Shown in pieces: positions 46,178-56,974 of a stretch of DNA of 64,000 nucleotides. The stretch is from Adiantum capillus-veneris. Lineage: Eukaryota > Streptophyta > Polypodiopsida > Polypodiales > Pteridaceae. Numbering within the stretch: the stretch's first letter is position 1; the number at the start of each line of letters is the position of its first letter. The notes below the pieces were generated by a model that saw only the letters and a program-made list of their open reading frames with translations, was not told where the DNA came from and made no database searches. The position numbers and the translations under genes were made by a program. The DNA is taken from assembly GCA_014529385.2 (NCBI GenBank), contig CM043950.1:157949545-158013544 (forward strand), in the 5' to 3' direction.

Positions 46178-49100
46178 ATGGCTGACAATATTAAAGAGAG
46201 TGAAATTAATGTTGATAACTTTGATTTTGCTCATGAGCAAGCTACTAATGATGCTTCAATGCTTGTTAATTATCTTGTTTCTAGGCTTCAACAAGCCATG
46301 GGCAATCCATCTCTCCAAAGTGAAGTGCAACGGCAGCTCCGTGCTCACGGGATTCTCCAAGCTCATCACCATGACGAGAGAACACCTAGGAAGCCTCCTT
46401 GTGAGACTACCAAAAGAGGTCTCTCTCCGATTCGGGAAGAAGAAGAGAATCCATATGAAGGGCTCAAGAACTTACTTCTTGATGATGCATCTCCTTCCCA
46501 AAGGAGAACTCAAGAGCCTCCACCGAAGGAACGAGAAAGAAGCGAGTCTCCCGCCACCTCGGGGGAGATGGATCCACGAAGACGGCGGGCTAAACGCTCT
46601 CCATCACCACCAAAGCGGAGAAGACCATCACACTCTTCTCCACGCCATAATTCAAAGAGGGATGATAAAAAGCAAGAGAAGAAAAAGGCGAGAAAGAGGA
46701 CACCCTCTTCTCCATCTTCTTCATCCTCTTCCTCTTATGAAAGCTATGGTGAAGACGACAAAGATCAAGACAAGAAAAAGGCGAGAAAGAGGTCACCCTC
46801 TTCTCCACCTTCTTCAAATTCTTCATCTTCTGAAGAAAGTGATGGTGCAACTTTTGAACCATCAAAAAGAAGAGGCCATAGAAAATCCTATGCCGCATGG
46901 AAGAGGTCGTCCAAGCTGAAGAAATTCAAAGAGGGAGGGAAGAGCATCTCTTTCCTTACCTATGATGGCACCTTCGGTGCTACAGACAAAGTTTTGGCCT
47001 TTATCCAGCAATTCGATGCGGCGTTTGGAGATGAGGGCTTCACGGAGTCCTCTAAGCTACGCCATGTAGCTATGCACTTTCAAAAGTCCGCCAGACAATG
47101 GTGGTCTAGCCTACGAGCCAACGGTGAAGCTCCACGAACATGGAAGGCTTTAAGAGCTTCCATTATGAAGCAGTTTTTGGCCACCGATGCCAAAGACAAA
47201 GTACTCACCGAATGGCGAAGCTTAAAGCTCTCTCCCAATGAATCCATCCACAAATATGTAGACAAGTTTTGGGACCTACAACTCAAAGCCACTGTCTTCA
47301 AAAAGTTGGATTTTGGAGAGCAAAAGCAACAATTTTGTGCGGGCTTAACCGAAGAAATGGCGGAGTATGTCAACTCCCAAAGGCCACGTACCATATCGGC
47401 GGTAATACACCATACTATGGTGGCCTCACGAATCAATTTCCAAACGGGGGGTAAAAGAAATAATAAGCCCCCGGAAAACAAGGGTTCCAATGAGCCTAAG
47501 GGGAAGGACAATGTCCAAAAGTCTCCTAAGGGCAATTCCAACAAAGCTAAAGAGAAGGGAGTTTACAAAGGAAAGAATAAACTCTCTCCTGAAGAGCTTG
47601 AGCGTTATCGTAAAGATAACCGGTGTTTCAAGTGCGGCGAACAAGGGCATGCGTACCGCGCTTGTCCCCAAAAGAACAACCGCCAAGATCCTCCTAGAGC
47701 TTCTTTGGTTGAAATCCAAGAGGAGGAGATTCACCAAACTCACCACAAAGGATCTCCTCTATGCCATGCTTGGGGAAAGGTAAGAGAACATGATGCTTTT
47801 ATTCTCTTTGACCCTGGTTCTACTCACAATTTTATATCTATGGAGTTAGCCACCAAGCTAGGCATACAATCCTACGAGATGGGAGATATCCTACCCGCAG
47901 ACAGTGCCTTCAAGGGGCAAGAAGCTTCAGTCACTCCCTTAATCGGGAAATTGAGGCTTCATGTCCAAGGCTATGTGGACAAAGAGGACTTCTTTATCTC
48001 TCCTCTCAAGCATGAGGATGTAATCCTAGGGGCACCATGGTTTGACCGTCTGGCTGCCCATGTTAAATTTCCTGAAAGGAGAATCTCCTTTAAGTTCAGG
48101 GAAAAGGACATGTATATAGATGCTAAGGAGATGGGTAACACCATCCCCATTGTACATACACCAGCTTTCAACAAGTCAATAAAGAGCTCTATTTCCGTGT
48201 ACATGATTTTTGTTAAAGATTCTCAAAATGAACCTAATGCTTTAGCAAAAGAAAATAAAAGCAACCAAAAGGAATTAGAGTTATCCAATTTTCTCAAGGG
48301 GTTTCAAGATGTCTTTATTGACGACATCCCTTGTGAGCTACCTCCTAAACGAGGTAATGACGACCATGCAATTGAACTTCTTCCAGGAAGTTCACCGCCT
48401 AACAAACCTCCTTATAGAGTTTCTCAAGCTCAACAAGAGGAGATTATGCGGCAAGTGCATGACTTAGTTGAGAAGGGCATGGTTAGGCCTAGCTCATCTC
48501 CATTTTGCTCACCTGTGCTATTAGTGCAAAAGAAAGACGGCACATATCGTATGTGTGTCGACTATAGAGCACTAAATAGGATCACTATCAACAATAGGTT
48601 TCCCATTCCACGGGTAGAAGACCTATTTGATAAGCTACAAGGATCGACCTACTTCAGTAGGATTGACCTAAAAAGTGGCTATCATCAAATAAGGATAGTT
48701 GATCAAGACATTGTAAAGACCGCATTTCGTACTACATTTGGTCTTTACGAATACATTGTCATGCCTTTTGGCTTGACTAATGCACCAGCCACATTTAACC
48801 GCTTGATGGAGAAGCTGTTTAGGCCTCATCGAACCTTCACTGGAGTGTTCTTTGATGATATTATCATCTACTCTAATTCATTGGAGGAACACAAGCAACA
48901 CCTCCAGGTAATATTTCAAGTTTTAAGAGAGAATAAACTTTATGTTAATCGAAAGAAAAGTGAATTTTTCTTACAAGAGATTCAATATTTAGGTCACATT
49001 ATCTCTCAAGATGGAATCCAAATGGATCCATCCAAGTTAGAGGTAATAAAAGGATGGCCTAAACCAAGGAATCTTCATGAACTAAGAAGCTTTATAGGTA

Positions 49101-50104
49101 TGTGTGCATACTATAGACGCTTCATAGAAAAGTTCTCACAAATTGCGGGACCATTACATGACCTAACAAAGAAAAATGTTAGGTATACGTGGTCTGCTAA
49201 GGAGAACAATGCTTTCGAAAAGCTTAAAGAAAAGCTTATCTCTCAACCTGTGCTTACACTACCGGATCTCTCAAAACCATTTGAGGTCCAATGTGATGCT
49301 TGTGGTGATTGCCTTGGGGCTGTTCTACTCCAAGAAGGGCACGCCATAGGCTATGAGAGTCGAAGGCTTGATCCTGTTGAGCAAGCTCTAGGCATATACG
49401 AAAAAGAACTCCTTGCAGTTCTACATGCCTTAGACTCATGGAAGCACTATTTATTGGGGACTCCTTTCATTCTGCGAACGGATCACCAAAGTCTTAAGTA
49501 CTTCATGACGCAAACCAAGCTCTCCGACAAACAAATGAGGTGGGCAAATTTCCTTTCGCAATTTCATTTTCATATTTCTCACATTGCTGGCAAGCATAAT
49601 CAAGTAGCCGATGCACTCTCAAGACGACCGAGAGTGAATGCGGTTTCCATAGCAACTCACAATGATCTATCTTTAATGATAGATGAGTATGCTATTGATC
49701 CCGATTTTAGAGATGTGATTTCAGCCCTTGCATTAGGGAAGAAAGAAGAACCATTTACTTTACAAGATGGTTATCTTCTCTATGGCAATAGACTATGCGT
49801 TACTAACTCACTACGTGAGAAAGTAATGTATGAATCTCATGCTCCCTCATATGCGGGGCATAGAGGGATTCAGTCTACCCTAAAGGGAATTGAAACATAT
49901 TTCTATTGGCCTACCATGAAAGTGAACATACATGAGTATGTTTCCAAATGTGTGGTATGTCAAAAGACAAAATTTGATAGAGGGAAGCAACTTGGTTGCT
50001 TCAACCCTTGCCAATCCCTAATTCACCGTGGGAGAGCATATCCATGGATTTTATCTTTGGATTGCCTAAGTCTATCCATGGGAATACGGGAATATGGACG
50101 ATAG
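46178..50104 (+). CDS. Gag-Pol polyprotein: Gag, protease, RT, RNase H, integrase head
   Basis: 1308 codons from MADNIKESEIN. Residues 100-240: Arg/Ser/Lys/Pro-rich with long Ser runs. 255-420: Gag core (FLTYDGTFGATDKVLAF, RQWWSSLRANGEAPRTW). 483-496: knuckle CFKCGEQGHAYRAC. About 545: protease FDPGSTHNF, then VILGAPWFD. 764-930: RT with YRMCVDYRALNRIT, SRIDLKSGYHQIR and the FFDDIIIYS box. 1036-1150: RNase H (VQCDACGDCLGAVLLQ, YEKELLAVLHAL, RTDHQSLKYF, GKHNQVADALSR). 1215-1262: HHCC head ending CVVCQKTK. The true polyprotein frame is lost at about 49995; the last 35 codons are out-of-frame integrase. Gag and Pol are fused in one frame, as in other chromoviruses. Confidence 0.93.
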   Translation: MADNIKESEINVDNFDFAHEQATNDASMLVNYLVSRLQQAMGNPSLQSEVQRQLRAHGILQAHHHDERTPRKPPCETTKRGLSPIREEEENPYEGLKNLLLDDASPSQRRTQEPPPKERERSESPATSGEMDPRRRRAKRSPSPPKRRRPSHSSPRHNSKRDDKKQEKKKARKRTPSSPSSSSSSSYESYGEDDKDQDKKKARKRSPSSPPSSNSSSSEESDGATFEPSKRRGHRKSYAAWKRSSKLKKFKEGGKSISFLTYDGTFGATDKVLAFIQQFDAAFGDEGFTESSKLRHVAMHFQKSARQWWSSLRANGEAPRTWKALRASIMKQFLATDAKDKVLTEWRSLKLSPNESIHKYVDKFWDLQLKATVFKKLDFGEQKQQFCAGLTEEMAEYVNSQRPRTISAVIHHTMVASRINFQTGGKRNNKPPENKGSNEPKGKDNVQKSPKGNSNKAKEKGVYKGKNKLSPEELERYRKDNRCFKCGEQGHAYRACPQKNNRQDPPRASLVEIQEEEIHQTHHKGSPLCHAWGKVREHDAFILFDPGSTHNFISMELATKLGIQSYEMGDILPADSAFKGQEASVTPLIGKLRLHVQGYVDKEDFFISPLKHEDVILGAPWFDRLAAHVKFPERRISFKFREKDMYIDAKEMGNTIPIVHTPAFNKSIKSSISVYMIFVKDSQNEPNALAKENKSNQKELELSNFLKGFQDVFIDDIPCELPPKRGNDDHAIELLPGSSPPNKPPYRVSQAQQEEIMRQVHDLVEKGMVRPSSSPFCSPVLLVQKKDGTYRMCVDYRALNRITINNRFPIPRVEDLFDKLQGSTYFSRIDLKSGYHQIRIVDQDIVKTAFRTTFGLYEYIVMPFGLTNAPATFNRLMEKLFRPHRTFTGVFFDDIIIYSNSLEEHKQHLQVIFQVLRENKLYVNRKKSEFFLQEIQYLGHIISQDGIQMDPSKLEVIKGWPKPRNLHELRSFIGMCAYYRRFIEKFSQIAGPLHDLTKKNVRYTWSAKENNAFEKLKEKLISQPVLTLPDLSKPFEVQCDACGDCLGAVLLQEGHAIGYESRRLDPVEQALGIYEKELLAVLHALDSWKHYLLGTPFILRTDHQSLKYFMTQTKLSDKQMRWANFLSQFHFHISHIAGKHNQVADALSRRPRVNAVSIATHNDLSLMIDEYAIDPDFRDVISALALGKKEEPFTLQDGYLLYGNRLCVTNSLREKVMYESHAPSYAGHRGIQSTLKGIETYFYWPTMKVNIHEYVSKCVVCQKTKFDRGKQLGCFNPCQSLIHRGRAYPWILSLDCLSLSMGIREYGR

Positions 50105-50955
50105 TAGACAGGTTCAGTAAACAAGCTCATTTTATACCTGTCAAAAAGACTATCAAAGCCCATCAAATGGCAACCCTCTTCATTTCACAAATTTTCAAGT
50201 ACCATGGCTTGCCAATGTCCATAGTGTCGGATAGAGATCCTAGAATGACCAGTAATTTCTGGAAGGGTCTCTTTGAGAATTTAGGAACAAGGCTAAACTT
50301 CTCTTCGGCCTATCATCCACAAACTGATGGCCAAAGTGAAATAGCTAACCTAACTATTCTCGATCTACTAAAAGCCTATGTAACGGAAGTAGATCAAAGA
50401 TCCCAATGGGAGAAGTACTTACCCTTAGTAGAGTATGCTTACAATAACACTGTACATACTTCTACAGGAAAAGCACCTTTCGAGGTAATTGAGGGAAGGT
50501 CAAAAAATCCCTTGCTACTTAAGGTACATGGGAAGATCTTCGCTGCAGATGAGTATAGCCGAGACCTACAACAATCTTTCCAAAAGATTAAGGATGCTAT
50601 CTCTATCTCACAGCAAAGGCAAAAGGCTGCTGCTGACAAGCACAGAAGAGCCCAAGCCTTTAAAGAAAACGATTGGGTCTTGTTAAAGTTTCCTAAGGCT
50701 CGATTAAGGCACACTACGGGCAAGAATCCTACGGGCCACCAAAAGTACTATGCTAAACTAGCAAAAAGGTACTATGGTCCCTTCCAGATTCTTAGGCCAA
50801 TCAATGAGATGGCCTATCAACTTAAGTTGCCCAATCATTGGCTCATACACAATGCTTTTCATGTGAGCCTCTTAAAGCCTTACAAAGGAGAGCCACCTCA
50901 AGAACCAACTATTGAAGACCCACCGGAGATCGAGGACCACGAGGAGGTGCTGTAG
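49996..50955 (+). CDS. Integrase core and C-terminus in the -1 frame
   Basis: Meaningful sequence starts at about 49996 with LQPLPIPNSPWESISMDFIF (first Asp). It continues with IVSDRDPRMTSNFW (second Asp) and YHPQTDGQSEIANLT (Glu), giving a complete D,D,E triad. The C-terminal GPY/F-like module YYGPFQILRPINEMAYQLKL and HVSLLKPYKG follow, then an acidic linker and a TAG at 50953-50955. The stop replaces CAG of the old copy. The listed first Met is probably not used on its own; a frameshift or a trans-acting sibling is needed to make integrase. Confidence 0.85.
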   Translation: MLQPLPIPNSPWESISMDFIFGLPKSIHGNTGIWTIVDRFSKQAHFIPVKKTIKAHQMATLFISQIFKYHGLPMSIVSDRDPRMTSNFWKGLFENLGTRLNFSSAYHPQTDGQSEIANLTILDLLKAYVTEVDQRSQWEKYLPLVEYAYNNTVHTSTGKAPFEVIEGRSKNPLLLKVHGKIFAADEYSRDLQQSFQKIKDAISISQQRQKAAADKHRRAQAFKENDWVLLKFPKARLRHTTGKNPTGHQKYYAKLAKRYYGPFQILRPINEMAYQLKLPNHWLIHNAFHVSLLKPYKGEPPQEPTIEDPPEIEDHEEVL

Positions 50956-51126
50956 CCCGAGTCCATTCTCCGACATGAAGACAAGGTATTAAGAGGCGGT
51001 AAGACTATCAGACGATATCTTATTAAGTTTAAGAATTATCCTTTTGAAGATGCTAGATGGATGCAAGGCATACAATTAAAGGATAACCTAAACCTTGTCA
51101 ATGCTTACAATGCTTCCCAAGAGTAA
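50956..51126 (+). pseudogene. Chromodomain tail after the TAG stop
   Basis: The frame stays open from 50956 to TAA at 51124-51126. It reads SILRHEDKVLRGGK, then RRYLIKFKNYPFEDARWMQG, a chromodomain. In the old copy the same region is continuous with integrase. Here it would be made only by stop-codon readthrough. Confidence 0.8.
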
Positions 51127-51483
51127 GCAAATGTACAAAATGTTAAAAATGAACAAAAATTTTTGTCTTATAAGACTCCCTTTTTCTTTATTTGTGCACA
51201 AAAATGAAGTAGTATGCATGCTTAGATCAAGTTTGCGGAGACGACGTCTCCCAAACACCAAGTAGAGCTTGTCACTCTACTATGGAAGACTGATAGGACT
51301 AATGTGCAGACATGCTTGCGGCAGCCTCAGGCTCTCAAGCGCCAAATGGACTAGTCATCCATTATGGAATGATGTCGTAGGGTAACATAGGGATCCTCTA
51401 CCCGCTAAGAAAAGGACTCATGCATATGCTTTATCTTCTCTACACCATAGTCGAGGACGAATATGATTTCAAGAGAGAGGTAA
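51127..51483 (+). other. 3' untranslated region and polypurine tract
   Basis: Non-coding. AAGAGAGAGG at 51471-51480 is the polypurine tract, separated by TAA from the LTR. An almost matching reverse complement, ending near 5500, is all that remains of this end in the old copy. Confidence 0.75.
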
Positions 51484-53073
51484 TGTCATAATAATCAATA
51501 TCTAATTCTCCTAAATGATTTTCTCATATTAAACTGATCATTTAATGTGGGGAAGTGCCAAGGGAGAAAAAGCTAGAATATTGGTTAAGTTAGCAGACCG
51601 GCCACAGTAGGGATCCAAAGGAGGGAAAATAGGGATTCAAAGGGGGGGCCATCTGCAAAAGAGCCATGTGAAACAATGGGCCAAAAAGACCCTAAGGTTC
51701 AGCCCATTAAGACTTCCAAAATGCTAAGGTTCCAAAATTCAAAGGTTGTGTCCAAAGGTCAACCCTAGGAAAAATTGGATGCTTTGTGTGTGCCCTAAAA
51801 GTCTTTCTACATCCCTACATGGGAGGGGGCGAGCCCCAAAGCTAGGGGATGAGAGAGAAAGCCACACACACACACACAGGCTCCCTTTACACAAAGGGAA
51901 TGAGGGACACATGTCAGCTCCTTAGGCCAGATGCCCACAAGGTGTGCCCAATTCCTATAGGAAGACCCTTGAAGTGGACCAATGAGAATTAAGCTAGAGT
52001 AAATCTAGTTTAATTAATTTAAAAACATTTAATAAAAGAAACCAATAAGAATTAAGTGTCCTAGAAGACTATTGGGCAGTCTCCCAAGGGGTCCAATGAG
52101 CATTCAGGAGCCCCATGGCTTGCCTGATTCCTATTGGCCAGGAGGCAAAGGGGTCCAATGAGAGTTTAGTTTAATTATTTAATTACCTAAAGCTCTCACA
52201 AAAGGGGAAAGGGGGACACATGTCAGAAGGCTATCACTTATGCTGCTTAATCCCTATTGGCTTGACCTGGGGAGGTCCAATGAGGCAAAAGCCAGACTTA
52301 CTTAGCAGCTAGGGCTCGCCCAAGAGAGAGGGGGGGCTGATTTTTGCTTGGCATTGACACACACACTCTCACACTTGACCATGTGTGAAGGGAAAATACT
52401 CTATCTCCTCCCAAGCTTTAATGGAGAGCTCATCACCTACTCCAAGCTTGTGAGATAGAAGCCTACATCAACACTCTCTTGGCATGTGGATGCAAATCCA
52501 ACCAAGAGCCAAGCTTCAATGCATGCTCATCTTCTCTACCAAGCTAATTACTAAGCTAAGCTATGCTAATATGAGTGATTATGTGAGGAGATGTACTTCT
52601 TTCTCGTAAGATACTTCTTTTTCCTCTCAATCTACTCTCATACCCTGCTAGCTCTCACCATCTTCGAAGGTGTGTGAGGTCTTGGGTCTGAGAACGGGGA
52701 TAATTCAAGTTGTGTTTGATTAAGTGTTTTGCTTGGTGTATGAAGCTTCCATCTTCATTGCACTAGCTAGTCTTGAAGGAACACAAAGAATTGTATTGTA
52801 CAATGTCTCTCTTGATGGGAGAAACCATAATACAAAGCCTTTTGGAGGGGGGACCGGCTCCATGCAAATCCGGTCCTCAACTGTTGTCAATAGCTTAATT
52901 GCTCTCTCTTTTGAAAGTATTGTCGATGCTATCTAACTAGGTGTTATGCTTTTTGTTGCTCTCTCCACCCAAGCACTCTTGTAATTCTCATTAGGAATCA
53001 ACTCTAATGAAATGCCCACTATGTTCATGCTAAATTCCGCTACACAAAAGATTTTAGACCATTAAATGTTACA
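51484..53073 (+). repeat. 3' LTR of the young chromovirus
   Basis: 1590 bp, same as the 5' LTR except one extra G in a G run. Flanked on the right by GTGTG (53074-53078). Confidence 0.97.
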
Positions 53074-53078
53074 GTGTG

Positions 53079-54480
53079 TACCTTGACCAAATCAATGAGC
53101 TTTTTGGCCAATAAATCTCTCACGAGATGATACCTGACTTCAATGTGTTTCGATTTGGAGTGAAACACGAGATTCCTTGCCAATGCAAGAGCACTCTGAC
53201 TATCACAATATATCACTGGAGTCTCATCAATGCCAAGATTTTTGACTAAGTGAGATAACCATACAGACTCTTTACTTGCATCCGACAATGCAATGTACTC
53301 TGCTTCCGCAGTGGAAGACGACGTGCAATCTTGAAGATATACTCTAGCAAATATGAAGACATAGCCAGATGTTGATCTCCTTTGTCGACACAACCCGCAT
53401 AGTCTGCATCCGCATAGGTCCATGATGGATGCATCACTGTTCCTGAAGCGTAAACACCTGCCGACCGTACCTTTGAGGTACTTAAGAATGTGCTTCACTG
53501 CTTCCCAATGCTTGCTACTAGGATTTTCCATATATCGGCTCACCACTCCCACTACAAAAGCAATGTCTGGTCTTGTGGCCAACATAGCATACATGCGACT
53601 GCCCACTGCCAAAGAATATGGTACCTTAGCCATTTCAGCTCGCTCAGCATCAGATTTGGGTGCATCTTCTGTGCTGAGTTTCAAGAATGCCTGCATTGGG
53701 GTACTCAATGCTTTCTTCCTTTGCATATTGAAACGCTGCAAAATTTTCTCAATGTATGTTTCCTGAGATAACTCAAGAATACGACGTTTGTGATCTCTTT
53801 TGATTTGCATGCCGAGAAAGTGTGTAGCATCCCCCAAATCTTTCATTGCAAAATTATTGCTAAGTGTTTTCTTCAAGTAAGCAATTTCCGCAATGGATTT
53901 CCCAGCTATAAGCATGTCATCAACATACAAAACTAGAATGATCATCGAGCCATCATCTAGCTTTCTTGTGTACAAGCAGTGATCCTCTTCACTCCTTTTA
54001 TATCCTTGAGACCTCATACATGCATCAAATTTATGATACCACTGCCGCGAACCCTTCTTTAAGCCATAAAGTGCCTCGAGATGCGTTCTCCTAAACAAAC
54101 CCTTCAGGCTGCTGCATGTAAACATCCTCATCGAGATCCCCATGAAGAAATGTTGTCCTCACATCCGTTTGGACAAGTTCCATGTTCTCAATTGCTACAA
54201 GACCAAGTACGGTTCTAAGCGTTTTTATCTTGATCATAGGTGAGAAGATTTCATCAAAATCAACTCCCTTTTGCTGTTTGAACCCTTTGGCTACAAGTCT
54301 AGCCTTGTACTTTGGATTTGGATCACCTAAGATAAATTTCTTCTTGTAAACCCATTTGCAAGGTAAATCTTTTGCATCATTTGGAAGTTCTACCAAGTCC
54401 CAAGTGTCATTAGCCAGAATCGAGTTATACTCAAATTCCATAGCCTGCTCCCACTTCACCACATCATCCGTCATCATGGC
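53079..54480 (-). pseudogene. Copia reverse transcriptase and RNase H
   Basis: Frame 54477-54091 covers the RT start (KWVYKKKF, KARLVAKGFKQQKGVDFDEI, FSPMIKIKTLRTVLGL, VQTDVRTTFLHGDLDEDVYM). After a frameshift near 54095, frame 54143-53040 continues with LEALYGLKKGSRQWY, LYVDDMLIAG (YVDD box intact), HFLGMQI, PDIAFVVGVVSRYM and, after another short frame slip near 53400-53330, RNase H with STAEAEYIALSDASKESVWL, IYCDSQSALALA and KHIEVRYHLVRD. The frame enters the chromovirus at 53073 and finishes at 44171-44083. Confidence 0.88.
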
Positions 54481-54483
54481 TTC

Positions 54484-54787
54484 TTAGTAGCAGCTTGGCT
54501 CACCGCAATCAGTCAACATGATGTAATCAAGACCTTGCTTGAAATGCACAGGTGGACGAGAGACTCTAGTAGACCATCTCACTCCTTGACCATTGCTATC
54601 CGCTCCCTCTAGAGCATTGCTAGTGGAAGGTACATCACTAGACCACTGAGTTGATTTCATTGTCTTTGAGGCAACATCCTCCAAAAGTGACTCTCCGAAT
54701 CTCTATTTCCTTGATAGGTTGTTTATGCATCTTTGACTCATTGAAGATCACATCTGAATTACGGATGACTCGACAAGATTCCGAGTG
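54484..54787 (-). pseudogene. Copia integrase-RT linker
   Basis: A Ser/Thr/Asp-rich frame ending RWSTRVSRPPVHFKQG, typical of the variable linker before copia RT, followed by a stop before 54484. Confidence 0.65.
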
Positions 54788-55408
54788 CTAGAGACGATAT
54801 CCCATCTCTCCATCTGCACCATATCCAATGAAAATACATTCGTGTGACTTTGGCTCTAACTTCTGTCGAAGTTGTTTAGGCACGTGAGCATAAGCTTCAC
54901 AGCCAGAAACACGTATATGGTCATAGTTTAGACCATGGGGCTTATGTTTAGACCATAACTCTTCTGGAATCTCATAATTCAATGGCGTACTAGGCGATCG
55001 ATTTATAATGTGCATTGCGGTCAAGACGGCTTCTGCCCAAAATCCTTGTGTGAGATTTGCTCTAGAAAGCATGGTTGTGACTCTTTCCTGAATCGTACGA
55101 TTCATGCGCTCAGCAACTTTATTCTGAGCTAATGTGTATGGTGCAGTAAACTGCCTTTTAATCCCCCTTTTAGCACAAAAATTGTCAAACTCCTTGGAGA
55201 CATACTCTCCATGGTTGTTTGTTCGCAACCTCTTGAGTTTCTTGCCATTGAGTTTCTTGCGAAACTGATTCTCAATGAGTGCTAAAAATTTATCGAACAC
55301 AAGAAGAACTTGATCCTTATGTTTCAAAGGATATTCCCACACCTTTCGAGTAGAGTCATCTATGAATGTCACAAAATAGCTGGCCCCCCCTATAGGTTTG
55401 GTTGACAT
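54788..55408 (-). pseudogene. Copia integrase core
   Basis: Contains FVTFIDDSTRKVWEYPL (first Asp), LRTNNHGEYVSKEF, QNKVAERMNRTIQERVTTML (Glu) and AVLTAMHIINRSPS. In active copia integrases the second catalytic residue is Asp in a TDNGGE context; here it is Asn and a Gly is His. The core therefore looks catalytically dead. Stops separate it from neighbours. Confidence 0.85.
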
Positions 55409-55448
55409 AGGACCACAAACATCACTATACTAAATATAGAGGTTCAAC

Positions 55449-56010
55449 TCACTTCTGACCCAATAGTAAGTGCACGGACCTAGTTTGTTTGCCATAGATA
55501 CAGTGCTCACAACCAGGAAAGTCAACATAAGACAAGACAGGTAAGTAGCCAAAACGAGTCAGAGTTCTCATTACTTTTTGGCTAATATGACCTAGCCAGC
55601 AATGCCACAACTCAGTAGACAACAGCTCGGCTATAGATATGTAATCATGACCAACATTTGACACATGCATGGAATACAAGGTACCATGATTCTGACCTCT
55701 AAGTGCAACAAGATTACCTTTGCGTACTATCCACGAACCATTGCCAAATGTGGTGTTGTAGCCCAAATCATCAAGCTGACCAGCAGAAATCAAGCTTTTA
55801 GTCAACTTGGACACATGTTTGACATCACATAAAGTAAAGTGCGTGTCATTCCTTAGATGCAATTTTACGTTTTCGACACCCTCAATGTCTAGTTCATAAG
55901 CATCACCAAGTCTCACTTTTCCACAAGAGTGAAAATAAGTAGAGAACCACTCTCTATGTGGTGTCACATGGAAACTCGCACCAGAATCTACTATCCATTC
56001 TGTGCATACT
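55449..56010 (-). pseudogene. Copia protease and pre-integrase domain
   Basis: On the minus strand the active site DSGAS (Asp codon at 55986-55988) is followed by FHVTPHREWFSTYF, VRLGDAYELDIEGVENVKLH, VKHVSKLTKSLISAGQL and the pre-integrase LWHCWLGHISQKVMRTL. C-x2-C zinc residues follow in GCEHCIYGKQ. It cleaves the polyprotein. The active site is intact, unlike in the derivative at 32014-35689. Confidence 0.85.
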
Positions 56011-56219
56011 GCGCATCTTCTGTAACAAGAGCCTCGACAGGTAGATCTATTGTGAAGGCCAATAGGTCAGAGAAAAGTGGCAGAAAACTGCTGGAAGAGT
56101 CTCTATAATAGGAGCATTTGAGGACTCTAGCACATTGATCTCCTCTAACTTTGCTTTGCCCTTGTTTGAATCATCAGACTTAGAAGTGTCACCGGATTGT
56201 TATTCCTTCTTGCTTTGCT

Positions 56220-56974
56220 GCCATTTCGTGCAATCCTTCTTCACATGCCCTTTTTTATGGCAGTGATAGCACTCGACATTACGCATAGAAGCTGGAGACT
56301 TACTGCATGAGCCCCCACATTCCTTGCTTTTGGCACGACTTTGAGTGTGAACCCTCTATCTATCAGTAGCAACATACGCATCACCATCCTTCTTGCCTTC
56401 GACAGATTTCCTGCGAATCTCCTTGGTAAACAGACTCCCAAGGATGTCATTGTACACTAGACCAGTACCAGGTGCTGAGTTGCTAATTGCAGTACAGAAC
56501 GTATCCCAAGACGAGGGTAAACTGCATAGCAAGAAGATACATTTGATATCCTCATCGAAGACCAAACCCTGAGTGGTCAACTAAGTGAAAATGATATTGA
56601 ACTCATTAATGTGAGTAGAAATAGTGCCCTCTTCCTTCATATGAAGGTCAAACAGCTTTCTCATCAAGAAAACCTTATTAGTGGCACTTTTGTTCTCATA
56701 ACTGGAACACAACTTATTCCATACATCTCTAGCAGTCCTTTCTCCAACTATAGTAAAGTACACAGATTCATCCAAATGCAAACGAAGGGTAGATTGGCCT
56801 TAGCATCAAGTTTCTCCCACGCAACATGCGTATACTCGCCCTCTGGGCGCTCCATGATAGGATCCAGCTAGCCTTTCTGTGTAAGAACATCTTGAATCTG
56901 CTCTTTCCAGATAGCAAAATTCGTCCATCACATTTCTGGATATTGCAAATATCTTTTTCACCACTTGATGACAT
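56220..56974 (-). pseudogene. Copia Gag with zinc knuckle, several frameshifts
   Basis: Starts at MSSSGEKD (56974). Pieces in different frames: 56781-56581 (VWNKLCSSYENKSATNKVFLM, MKEEGTISTHINEF), 56580-56356 (LPSSWDTFCTAISNS) and, near 56230-56285, a knuckle CYHCHKKGHVKKDC. Frames shift at least twice (near 56780 and 56360). Typical copia Gag of about 250 residues forming the particle shell. Confidence 0.8.

Larger units (their letters stand above)
44172..53073 (+). mobile_element. Young full-length chromovirus (Ty3/gypsy, 8902 bp)
   Basis: LTRs 44172-45760 and 51484-53073, TG...CA ends, perfect 5-bp duplication, initiator-Met primer-binding site, polypurine tract, a 1308-codon Gag-Pol frame, an integrase frame and a chromodomain-coding tail. 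The two LTRs read identically apart from a run of six versus seven G (near 45018 and 52334). This means the insertion is evolutionarily very recent. A -1 frame break in integrase and a TAG before the chromodomain are the only obvious defects. Confidence 0.97.

Noticed and set aside
46590-47746. Minus-strand frames inside gag of the young chromovirus (46590-46898, 47080-47544, 47426-47746)
   Set aside because: They overlap a clear Gag frame and have no domain of their own; codon bias explains them.
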